64,000 bases of DNA from AP-15 sp963774345 (GTDB lineage Bacteria; Pseudomonadota; Alphaproteobacteria; ATCC43930; CGMCC-115725), in assembly GCA_963774345.1 (NCBI GenBank), contig CAVZFB010000049.1, positions 248,001 to 312,000 of the forward strand. The letters are read 5' to 3'. Position numbers and translations under genes: made by a program. The stretch's first letter is position 1; each line of letters starts with the position of its first letter. Below the pieces are notes generated by a model, which was not told where the DNA came from, ran no database searches, and was given only the letters and a program-made list of their open reading frames with translations. Shown piece by piece: positions 17,989 to 25,898 of the stretch.

Positions 17989-19113
17989 TCAGTTCAGCCC
18001 GTACAAGCCCATGGCGCCGCCCGCCATGACCTGATGCTTGGTCTCGGGCGAGAGACCTTCCATGCGATCCATGATCATTTTCGGAGCGCCGGGGAAGAAG
18101 CCGTCCGGGTGCGGGTAGTCGGTCGCCCACAGGATCTTGTGCGGCCCGATGTAATCGGCCAGCGCCTTGATGCTGCCCTCGACCGGCTCGAACGAGATCC
18201 AGCAATTGCGCTGGAACAATTCGCTCGGCCGCATTGTCAGGCCGGAATCGTTGAAGCCCTGATCGTCGAAATGGCGGTCCATACGGTCGAGCCAAGGCGC
18301 TATCCAGCCCCCGCCCAATTCGAGGAAGGCGATGCGAATTTTCGGATGGCGTTCGCACACGCCGCCCCAGATCACGCTCATGCAGGCCAGCATCATTTCC
18401 ATCGTATGGCTGATGATGTGGCGGGCGCCGCGGCCCTCGAAGCGGTCGACGCCAACCGTCGGCATGCCGCTCGATGCGCCCTCGTGAAAGCCGATCGCGA
18501 AATCGAGATCCTCGGCCGCCTGCCAGAACGGCTCGTAACGTTCGTCGTGGATCATCTTGTCGCTGTAGGGGTTGGGCCGGATAAAGCCGCCGCGGAAGCC
18601 CAATTCCTTCTTCGCGAACTGCATCTCCTTGATCGCCAGCTCAACCGATTGCAACGGCAGCATGGCGACCCCGAACAGCCGGTCGGGATAGGGCTTGCAG
18701 TAATCGGCGAGCCAGCGATTGTACGCGCGGCATACCGCGGCGGCGAGCTCGGGGTCATGGATTGCGCCCGAGAACAACCCGAGGCTCGGATAGAGAAAGG
18801 CGGCGTCGATGCCGTCGGCATCCATGTCGGGGATGCGCTTGTGCGGGTCGAACCCCCCCGGCTTGCCGTCCTTGTAGTCCATCGTGTCGGCCGCGACCAC
18901 TCCCTGGCGGGCGCCGACCGCGCCGATCCGGCCGATTCCGAGCTGGGCATTGCCGACCGTGTGCTCCTCGATGACCAGCCGCTCCTTGCCGTTCTCGCCC
19001 TTGACGATCTTCGGCGCCCGGTCGCGAAATTTCGGGTCGATGTATTTGTCCCACAGATCGAGCGGCTCGAGGATATGACCGTCGGCATCGATGACGTTGT
19101 AAGCGTTGCGCAT
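17989..19113 (-). CDS. Amidohydrolase family protein (ACMSD-like)
   Basis: About 374 residues from ATG 19113, which has AGGAG seven bases upstream (a longer frame from 19167 would include the operator and is rejected). It shows the amidohydrolase 2 (PF04909) pattern: IDADGHILEP at the N-terminus for metal binding, a histidine in GFHEG, HTMEMM, and the C-terminal ATDYPHPDG with the metal aspartate. Members are metal-dependent decarboxylases or hydrolases of ring-cleavage products. It is the first gene after the operator and leads the dioxygenase operon, so it probably handles a downstream acid intermediate. Confidence 0.88.
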   Translation of the reverse strand: MRNAYNVIDADGHILEPLDLWDKYIDPKFRDRAPKIVKGENGKERLVIEEHTVGNAQLGIGRIGAVGARQGVVAADTMDYKDGKPGGFDPHKRIPDMDADGIDAAFLYPSLGLFSGAIHDPELAAAVCRAYNRWLADYCKPYPDRLFGVAMLPLQSVELAIKEMQFAKKELGFRGGFIRPNPYSDKMIHDERYEPFWQAAEDLDFAIGFHEGASSGMPTVGVDRFEGRGARHIISHTMEMMLACMSVIWGGVCERHPKIRIAFLELGGGWIAPWLDRMDRHFDDQGFNDSGLTMRPSELFQRNCWISFEPVEGSIKALADYIGPHKILWATDYPHPDGFFPGAPKMIMDRMEGLSPETKHQVMAGGAMGLYGLN

Positions 19114-19161
19114 GATCCGTCTCCTATCAGACACCAGAGAGCAACCAACCAAGGGCGAGGT

Positions 19162-19181
19162 TACCAAACAAGCGTTTGGTA
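19162..19181. promoter_or_regulatory. Palindromic operator for the TetR regulator
   Basis: Perfect 8-bp inverted repeat TACCAAAC-aagc-GTTTGGTA lies 48 bases before the amidohydrolase start and 31 bases after the tetR stop. This size and position fit a TetR-family operator controlling the leftward catabolic operon. Confidence 0.75.
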
Positions 19182-19212
19182 GTGAAAAACCTATCCTCCC
19201 GATCGAGCTTTG

Positions 19213-19863
19213 TCAAAGCCGAGCAGCGCGGCGGCGAGCGCCGGCCTCGACACTGCCGGGCGTCGTGCGACTGCCGGCCGGCGCGCGGCGTGGTCTGGCC
19301 GCGGCGAGACCGGCGAGCGCCAGCGACGTGAATTGTTCGGCGACCTGTTGAACGCTCAGGCGACCCTGCGGATCGTACCATTTGTACGCCCAGTTCAGCA
19401 TCCCCAGCAGCCCATACGACGTCACCTGGATATCGAGCTCAGCGCGAAATTCCCCATTCTCGACCCCATCGCGCAGGATCTGCTGCCAGCACCCCTCATA
19501 ATCTTTTGGCGAAAAGCCGATCATCTCGCGAAACCGGCGCTTCACCAACTCGCGCTCGCGCAGATAAACAAAGAGATGCGGGTAATGCCGGTCGAACGCT
19601 TCCAAATGCGCCAAAATCGCCCGGCGCAGCTTCTCGGTCGGCGCTAAATCCGCATCGGCGATCGCGGCGATCGTCCGATACATTTGCGCGATCGGCTCTT
19701 TGACGACGAGATAGAGCAACGCCTCCTTGCTCTCGAAATGATGATAGAGGCTGCCCTTCAGGATGCCGACCTCGTCGGCGATGTCGCGCACCGTGGCGGC
19801 ATGATAGCCCTTGGTCCGGAACACCTTCGCCGCCGCCGCAACGATCTCGTCGAGCGTGGCCAT
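19213..19863 (-). CDS. TetR/AcrR family transcriptional regulator
   Basis: The 216-residue regulator has an N-terminal HTH (TVRDIADEVGILKGSLYHHFESKEALL, given here as the usual TetR core at about residues 24-50) and a C-terminal ligand domain with YLRERELVKRRF and MLNWAYKWYDPQGRLS, features of the KstR2/FadR-like subgroup that often senses acyl-CoA compounds. The arginine/alanine-rich tail (about 190-216) is unusual and may be disordered. It sits upstream of, and is co-oriented with, the dioxygenase operon, with the operator between them; it is likely the local repressor. The divergent flavin-monooxygenase gene may also be controlled. Confidence 0.9.
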   Translation of the reverse strand: MATLDEIVAAAAKVFRTKGYHAATVRDIADEVGILKGSLYHHFESKEALLYLVVKEPIAQMYRTIAAIADADLAPTEKLRRAILAHLEAFDRHYPHLFVYLRERELVKRRFREMIGFSPKDYEGCWQQILRDGVENGEFRAELDIQVTSYGLLGMLNWAYKWYDPQGRLSVQQVAEQFTSLALAGLAAARPRRAPAGSRTTPGSVEAGARRRAARL

Positions 19864-20042
19864 CTTTACATGAGCTCCCGATTAAGTGCCGCGGCTCGGA
19901 CTGCTTCGTCCAATGCGAACCTTGATCGTAGCGTGCTCCTGCCGTCGACGCGAGGCCTTATGCCACCGCTACCCTTTCGCGTTGTCGCGGTTTCGCCATC
20001 GGCGCATGCTGACCTCCCCGGGAGGGGCCAGAGGAGAGCAAA

Positions 20043-21254
20043 ATGACCAGCGCCACGATCCGCGGCATCCTGCCGCCGACCCCGGAGGAGCTGATCCGGC
20101 GCGCCCGCGATCTGGTCCCCGAGATCCGCGCCCTCGCCGAGGAGACCGAGCACAACCGCACCATTTCCCCGCGCATCATCGCCCAGATTCGCGATGCCGA
20201 ACTGTTGCGCACGACGCGGCCAAAGGAGTTCGGCGGCTTCGAGTTCGACCCTACCGTCGCGCTCGAAATCGCCTTGACGATCTCGGCCGCCTGTGCCTCG
20301 ACCGGCTGGGCGGTCAACGGTGCGCTTTCCAACGGCATCTCGTTCGGTCATTACCCGATCGAAACCCAGCGCGAATTATGGGGTGATGGCGCCGACCCGT
20401 TCAGCTGCGCCTGTTTTGCCCCGACTGGCGTCGCGACCACGACCGACGGCGGCTATGTGCTGAACGGCAAATGGTCGTTCGCCAGCGGCGTCGACCATGC
20501 GAGCTGGATCCGGCTCGGCGCTTTGATCAAATCATCGGAAGCCGCCCCGTCCTCTGATGGCGCGTTCTTCCTGCTGCCGACAGACGAGGTCGAGATCGAG
20601 GACAATTGGTTCGTCTATGGCCTATGCGGCACCGGCAGCAAGAACATCATCGTGCACGACGCCTTCGTGCCCGAACATCGCGTGTTGCGGTTTGCCGACA
20701 CCCGAGCCGGCCGCACCTCGGGTGCGGAACATCACCGCAACCCGCTCTACCGCCTGCCGCTATTGGTGCTGGGCGCCTCGATGCTGGCCTCGACCGCGGT
20801 CGGTGCGGCCAAGGGTGCCGTTGCCGACTATCTTGAAATGACCACGGGCCGCAAGACCCGCGGCGCGCTCGCCGGCGGTGGGCTGGCGATGGCCGAGTTC
20901 GCCACAGTCCAGCTGCGCTTCGCCGAGGCCTCGGCCGCGGCCGAAGCCGCCGAGCTGATCCTGATGACCAATCTGCGCAACGCGATGGCGAAATTACGCG
21001 CCGGGGAAGAAATCACCATCGCCGACCGCATCCACGCCCGCCGCGACCAGGCCTATGCGACCAAGCTCGCCCTGCAGGCGGTCGACGCCCTCAATGCCTC
21101 GACCGGCGGCGCCGGGCTGCTGCTCGGCAATCCGATCCAGCGCGCCTGGCGCGACGTCAATGCCGTCGCCCGCCATGTCAGCCTCAATTGGGATGCGGTC
21201 GGCACGATGTACGGTCAGCACGCCTTCGGCCTCGAACCCCGCGGTCAATATTAA
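20043..21254 (+). CDS. Acyl-CoA-dehydrogenase-fold flavin monooxygenase (HsaA-like)
   Basis: The 403-residue protein has the acyl-CoA dehydrogenase fold with N-terminal ARDLVPEIRALAEETEHNR, RPKEFGGFE, STGWAVN, the flavin-site strand GKWSFASGVDHASW and C-terminal RDVNAVARHVSLNWD. These are features of class D two-component hydroxylases (HsaA/HpaB-like) rather than true dehydrogenases, which have a catalytic Glu. It would hydroxylate a phenolic substrate using reduced flavin from a separate reductase, which is not in the window. AGGAG seven bases before ATG 20043 supports the start. It is divergent from tetR and probably part of the same aromatic pathway. A broken paralogue lies at 49162-50341. 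Confidence 0.87.
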   Translation: MTSATIRGILPPTPEELIRRARDLVPEIRALAEETEHNRTISPRIIAQIRDAELLRTTRPKEFGGFEFDPTVALEIALTISAACASTGWAVNGALSNGISFGHYPIETQRELWGDGADPFSCACFAPTGVATTTDGGYVLNGKWSFASGVDHASWIRLGALIKSSEAAPSSDGAFFLLPTDEVEIEDNWFVYGLCGTGSKNIIVHDAFVPEHRVLRFADTRAGRTSGAEHHRNPLYRLPLLVLGASMLASTAVGAAKGAVADYLEMTTGRKTRGALAGGGLAMAEFATVQLRFAEASAAAEAAELILMTNLRNAMAKLRAGEEITIADRIHARRDQAYATKLALQAVDALNASTGGAGLLLGNPIQRAWRDVNAVARHVSLNWDAVGTMYGQHAFGLEPRGQY

Positions 21255-21325
21255 GCCATCTTCGGCCCCAACTTGGCCTTCCAGGCGCGCGTATCTTCAG
21301 ATAGCCGCATCCCGGCGCCAGGAGT

Positions 21326-23401
21326 TTACGGTCTCAGCTTTCCAGACAAGGCCGCATTTACGTCATCCGCGGTTACAGGCTTGCGCCCTGCGCTTTTTCC
21401 CAACGCTTTGACGGCATCGTTAACAAACCTCGGCGCCTTGGTCTGGATCGCCTGCCACAAAGGTGCGGACAATTTCGGATCCACTAAGAAAGCCCAGTCA
21501 AGCGGTTCGAGCGCCGCGAGCAGCGGGGCCAACTGCGTGGCACTGATTTGTGACGTCGTCATCGACGAATTCAGGGCCTGCAGTTCCAGATTTAACTTGA
21601 GCAATCGGTCGGAGTTGATCAGGTTGACGCCTGCCGGATAGGCGAATTCATCTACCGCTTTATGAAATGCTTCATTGAATACATAACAACAATCGTATTG
21701 CATGGATTGATAATGCGACATCAAATGCCAAAAGATTTGCTCTTGTCGCGGGTTCTTCATCAAAGTGTCGTGTTTCTCGTAAGCTTTCTTACCTGCCTTG
21801 GCCGAAGGATCGGGAGCGGAGCAGATCGTACAACTGTGGGAAATGGTGACTTTGTTCGAGTTGTCTGGTTTGCCTTTTGCATCTGGCAGGCTGTCAATGG
21901 CTGCCGGCGCAAGATCACCAATCCGTGGTGGCGGCGGCTGGATCCAAAACGCCCGAAACTCGGATTTGTAAGCCTCCAATATATCCTGCGAGCTGGTCGC
22001 AAGCTTCTTTTTAGGGCTCAAATCCGCGACATGTTGTCCCTCATGCACGAAAGTGTTTTTGAAACCGCTCTCGGTCATGTCCAAGCCACGGGTAAATAGG
22101 CGGACATCACCGGGAGAAAAGGGCGGTGTTGGCGGACTCGGTGTTTTCGCGGGAGGAGGCTCAACGCGTGTCGGCTTGGTATCGCCGGGGGAATGCTCTA
22201 CCTTCGGGGGGACGGTTCCGGTAGGGTCAGGAGGCGGCTCTACTTTTCCAGCGGCATCCGTATCGTCAAACACCGTTCCGGGGCTGACGGCGCTGGGATC
22301 TGCCGGATAGTCTCCTCCAATCACTGGGTACTTGACGCGCGTGTCGAAATGCCGATTTGGCGAGTGGTGAGTAGGAGTCAGGATCATCAAGGTCAATTTG
22401 CCGTTGTCCAGCAACTCGATCGTATTGTGGAAAAGATTATCGCCGTCGAGAAGCCCTTTCTTGGGATCCGGGGTGATTTTCCGGCCATCTTCTATGAAAG
22501 TGGCGATCTGACGTTGCTGTTTTTCGTGCTCCGTCACGGCGTCCTTTTTAAGCTTCTCGTCTTCGGGAGAGGCCTTCCGCGAAATCAATCCAGGTGGCGC
22601 TGGTGTTGTTTCGGGTCGTCCGGCAAACTTGCCCTCTAAAGGTTGAAGGCCGCACTGCTGTACGACGTGTGTCAGCTCGTGCGCAATCAGTTTTGTGCCT
22701 TCGCCGGTCTTCGGTGCATACCGGCCACTACCGAAGACGATGTTACTGCCGACTGTATAGGCAAGTGCTCCGATCGCACGCGCCGACGCGGCGGCCTCGG
22801 CTCCGTCGTAAATGCGGACCTGAGAAAAGTCCAGGCCGAAGCGCGGCGCAAAATAAGCCTGGCTCGCGGGATCGAGCGGCCGCCCAGGCGAGCGGAGCAC
22901 ATCGGGAACAGCGCCGAGCCCTTCGTCGGCGGCGATGGGCGGCCCGGCTCGCTTGGTCCGCAGCGCCTGCACACTCTCATCCTCCTCGCAGGCAGCGCAT
23001 TTGCGACTGACCCGCACTGGCGAGGCGCTGACCGACAGTTTGGTGGCCGACTTTTGCATTATTTCGTCGGCGACCCGGTCCGCTTCGTGCTCCAGCGGAT
23101 CGTCGATTTGTCCAACCGCGAGCTTCGGCTGTGTCGTGTGTGGTTGCGGCGCGGCGATCGGCGGTGGTGTTGATCGCTCGGGCGGGAACAGAGGGATTTT
23201 GGCGAAATCCCATGTCATCGCTGACGTGGCCCCTCGATTGGGCATTCGCACCTGCTCGAAGGCAGGGTTGGCTTCTCGCTCGTGCCGCTCGCCACATCCC
23301 CGGCGTCGTACTGGCACGGAGATTTTTCGTCGTTGCTGAATTGCGTCAGTCGAGCTCGACCCGGCTTTTGCCTGTGCCCTTGCGACCGGCGGCGCAAACA
23401 T
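21326..23401 (-). CDS. eCIS-core (DUF4157) protein with two HExxH motifs
   Basis: The 691-residue protein begins with the low-complexity leader common in this family (KAGSSSTDA, later WDFAKIPLFPPE), then DDPLEHEADRVADEIM and the DUF4157 core (about 155-245: RPLDPASQAYFAPRFGLDFS, VRIYDGAEAAASARAIGA, NIVFGSGRYAP) with zinc-peptidase-like motif AHELTHVVQ. A proline-rich linker follows (about 395-440). The C-terminal part has a second HExxH (FVHEGQHVAD, about residue 465) and cysteine-containing HSCTICSAPD. ATG 23401 has GAGGGGTG six bases upstream. DUF4157 marks cargo of extracellular contractile injection systems, but no injection-system genes are here. It may be an orphan effector protease; activity of either site is inferred. 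Confidence 0.85.
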   Translation of the reverse strand: MFAPPVARAQAKAGSSSTDAIQQRRKISVPVRRRGCGERHEREANPAFEQVRMPNRGATSAMTWDFAKIPLFPPERSTPPPIAAPQPHTTQPKLAVGQIDDPLEHEADRVADEIMQKSATKLSVSASPVRVSRKCAACEEDESVQALRTKRAGPPIAADEGLGAVPDVLRSPGRPLDPASQAYFAPRFGLDFSQVRIYDGAEAAASARAIGALAYTVGSNIVFGSGRYAPKTGEGTKLIAHELTHVVQQCGLQPLEGKFAGRPETTPAPPGLISRKASPEDEKLKKDAVTEHEKQQRQIATFIEDGRKITPDPKKGLLDGDNLFHNTIELLDNGKLTLMILTPTHHSPNRHFDTRVKYPVIGGDYPADPSAVSPGTVFDDTDAAGKVEPPPDPTGTVPPKVEHSPGDTKPTRVEPPPAKTPSPPTPPFSPGDVRLFTRGLDMTESGFKNTFVHEGQHVADLSPKKKLATSSQDILEAYKSEFRAFWIQPPPPRIGDLAPAAIDSLPDAKGKPDNSNKVTISHSCTICSAPDPSAKAGKKAYEKHDTLMKNPRQEQIFWHLMSHYQSMQYDCCYVFNEAFHKAVDEFAYPAGVNLINSDRLLKLNLELQALNSSMTTSQISATQLAPLLAALEPLDWAFLVDPKLSAPLWQAIQTKAPRFVNDAVKALGKSAGRKPVTADDVNAALSGKLRP

Positions 23402-23794
23402 GGCTCACCCCTCGGGCAGATGTCGACACATCGAGGAGGCCAGCTCGCTTACGAATTCGGCCATCTCCACGAAGATCAACGCTACCTTACACCAATCTGC
23501 GTCCACAAGAGGACCCCATGGCGCCGCCCGAATGACGTAAAGTGCCTCCCGCGCGGCCACGCGAGGATAGCCGGAGAAATCCCTGTGACGTGTGAATTGG
23601 CTCACATATCTCCATAGGTCCGGCAGGGTAGTGCTGACGCTGCCCTTGGGCGGGCGGACCACTCATCACCGGCCAAACCCCCTTGCGGCGCTGGCGGCGC
23701 GGAGCGCACTGTTGGGCCCGACGCCTTTGCCTGTCGGTCCATACCACGGACATCCATGCCCAGGTCGGGCAGCGTACCTTCAGGGAGAGATTCG

Positions 23795-24253
23795 GTGCTG
23801 AGAACGATCAACGATGCCGGACTTAATCTGATCAAGTCCTTTGAAGGCTGCCGCCTTGCCGCCTATCAAGACGTGGCGGGGATTTGGACGATCGGCTACG
23901 GCCATATCCGCGGCGTGCGCGAAGGCATGACCATTACCGAACAACAAGCCACCCAGTACCTGCAAGAGGACTTGGCTGATACCGAGGGGGCCGTCGATTG
24001 GATGACGTCAGCCGCTCCAACCACGAATGACCAATATGCCGCCATGGTTTCTCTCTGTTTTAATATCGGATCTGGAAATTTCAGAACGTCGTCGGTTCTA
24101 AGATTTCATCTCGTGCGCGACTACGCTTCGGCCGCTGACGCGTTCCTGCTTTGGGACAAAAGCCATGTGGACGGGCAGTTGGTGGAAGTCCAGGGGCTTC
24201 TCAATCGGCGGCGGGCGGAGAGGCGCCTGTACTTGACTGAAGACGCAATGTGA
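23795..24253 (+). CDS. GH24 (T4-type) lysozyme
   Basis: The 152-residue muramidase starts at GTG 23795 behind GGGAGAG; an ATG at 23756 has no ribosome site. The catalytic Glu, Asp and Thr have exact T4 lysozyme spacing: Glu17 in SFEGC, Asp26 in AYQD and Thr32 in GIWTIGYGH. The middle (QYAAMVSLCFNIG) and C-terminal GLLNRRRAERRLYL are standard for phage-type endolysins. There is no signal peptide. It is not surrounded by phage structural genes, but it faces the eCIS-core gene and overlaps the next gene by four bases, suggesting a small effector-type module or a leftover of a prophage. Confidence 0.92.
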   Translation: MLRTINDAGLNLIKSFEGCRLAAYQDVAGIWTIGYGHIRGVREGMTITEQQATQYLQEDLADTEGAVDWMTSAAPTTNDQYAAMVSLCFNIGSGNFRTSSVLRFHLVRDYASAADAFLLWDKSHVDGQLVEVQGLLNRRRAERRLYLTEDAM

Positions 24254-24702
24254 CCCTCCGAGCCGCGCGGTTTCTGGCGCTGCTGGCGTGGTCGGGTTTT
24301 CTCGGTAGCGCATCGGGTGCGGCCGATTTGGAGCACGCGCCGGCGGAGTGGCGTGGCGCGTGGCTGCTGGACCGAGACGCCGGAGCATCGGCGGTCAGCG
24401 CGCTCGATCCCGCGCAAGCGCGTGCATTGCTCGGCACAACCTTGTCGCTGGACGGAGGCGCGTCGCTTGGCGAACTTCCATGTCCCTCGCCGAGTTTTCA
24501 AGTGTCGAGCGAGGCGAAAGAAGATTTCACCGTAGATTTTCGCATCCAGCCAGCCGACGTCGGTATCAAGGATGATCCAGTAAGCGTGCTAAACGTCGAA
24601 TGCGGGAATTATGCCTATAGCTTCATTCGTCTCGCGGCCGATCGTGGCCTGGTAATCTACCAAGGCCATTTCTTTGCCGCCACCAAGCGCGCGAGCCGAT
24701 AG
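24250..24702 (+). CDS. Exported protein translationally coupled to the lysozyme
   Basis: This 150-residue protein starts at GTG 24250; the GTGA overlap with the lysozyme stop implies coupled translation. It begins with a signal peptide (RAARFLALLAWSGFLGSASG, cleavage about residue 24), followed by EHAPAEWRGAWLLDRDAG, a domain with two cysteines (LPCPSPSF and NVECGNYAY) and a conserved-looking C-terminus (LVIYQGHFFAATKR). I do not recognise the family. The coupling and export suggest a partner of the lysozyme, possibly a periplasmic inhibitor; this is inference only. Confidence 0.7.
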   Translation: MTLRAARFLALLAWSGFLGSASGAADLEHAPAEWRGAWLLDRDAGASAVSALDPAQARALLGTTLSLDGGASLGELPCPSPSFQVSSEAKEDFTVDFRIQPADVGIKDDPVSVLNVECGNYAYSFIRLAADRGLVIYQGHFFAATKRASR

Positions 24703-24819
24703 CAACACAGCGTCCGCCCGGCGATACCGCCCGCACGTGCTCCTCCATATCTTGACGCAACCTGTAACTCTTATCCTTCAGCACATCCCCACAACATATG
24801 TCCCTTGTTTTATCTTTAC

Positions 24820-25415
24820 CTCGTCTTCCCGGCGAAGGTCGGGACCCATAGTCGTCACGGAACTGGCTTCTACCGGTATGACGAAAGGGCTTGGGGAGCT
24901 GCAATCAGAGGTTGGTTGCAGAATTCCATACTGTCATTGCGAGCGAAGCGACGCAATCCCGTGCAGAATTTGCCTGTAGTCCACGAGCTCGCTTCATCGT
25001 CTGCGGGCTGCTCGCAATGACAACCCTGGAATTATCAAGCAAATTTGTATTCGAGAACGCTAGCGGTAAGAACCAGACAGTCCACCCCGTTCTTGTCGTC
25101 CCGGCGAAGGAGCGTGCGAAGGAATTGGTCTCGAAACGAAAGCCGGGTGCGGCACGGCCGCCATGCGTGGTTCGAGACGCGCCTTCGGCGCTCCTCACCA
25201 TGACGTACGTTATTGATAGCATTGAGAAACCGCCTCATCCTGAGGAAGCTGCAACGCGGCTGTCTCGAAGGACGCACCGTGCCGACCCAGCCATCCTTCG
25301 TCGCCCCGTGCGCCTTCAGCCCACGGACATGTTCCGTGGGGAAAGCGGGGGTCCAGGTGCCGTTAGTACGGCGTTAGCTGCCCTCGGCGCCCGCTCTCAC
25401 GGGGCATGACGGAAA
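24820..25415. repeat. Cluster of dispersed intergenic repeat fragments
   Basis: The 768-base non-coding stretch after the lysozyme operon holds several short elements of the kind scattered through alphaproteobacterial genomes: CTTCCCGGCGAAGGTCGGG near 24827, CATTGCGAGCGAAGCGACG near 24935, GTCGTCCCGGCGAAGG near 25096, and CCTCATCCTGAGGAAGC near 25232 followed by TCTCGAAGGA. Each is part of an imperfect palindrome. No protein-coding frame is credible here. Confidence 0.6.
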
Positions 25416-25473
25416 AAGAGGGCGAGTACCAAGCGTCAAATTCGCACCCCTAGCCTATGGGCCCGCGCAAGCG

Positions 25474-25720
25474 GATTTAAGCGACGCCTCGCTTTTCTTG
25501 AGCAGCAATCTGGCTGTCGAACCACGCGAGGTCATTGGGCAGTGTCGCGTCGCTCGGCGACTGGCGCGCAAGCCGCGAAATGATCTCCCGTCCTCGCCGG
25601 AACCCGCCGAGCGCATCCTCGCGTAAACCCTGCTGCGCTTCGACCATCGCCACACCGCCGTAGCTCACTGCCAGATCGCGCTGCCACCGGCATTGCCGGG
25701 GTCGGACTGGATCACGCTCC
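25474..25720 (-). pseudogene. C-terminal remnant of a TPR-repeat protein
   Basis: Leftward frame ending at 25477 reads WQRDLAVSYGGVAMVEAQQG and then EDALGGFRRGREIISRLARQ, DLAWFDSQIAAQ. This is the end of TPR proteins with repeated RDL-SYxxxG units that are common in alphaproteobacteria. The matching upstream part (SDPGNAG) is in another frame near 25700, and nothing recognisable lies further upstream. It is a 5'-deleted, frameshifted remnant at the edge of the accessory region. Confidence 0.6.
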
Positions 25721-25898
25721 CTGATCGCAACCGAAGCTCTGATAAGCTAGTCGCCACCACCGCCGTGGTCGCACGACGCGAAAACCCCTCCCGCGTTTGC
25801 CGCTGAGGCGGCGCAATTTTATTATTTGGAACAGATCTGATACTGGCGCCGATCTTTCTTGTGACAAAAAATTTGTGATATTATTGTCTCACACGTTC

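Noticed and set aside
23405..23662. Leftward 85-residue frame ending just before the DUF4157 start
   Set aside because: It has no good ribosome site and no family match; the Shine-Dalgarno for DUF4157 lies in its last codons. It could be a real leader peptide gene but support is too weak.
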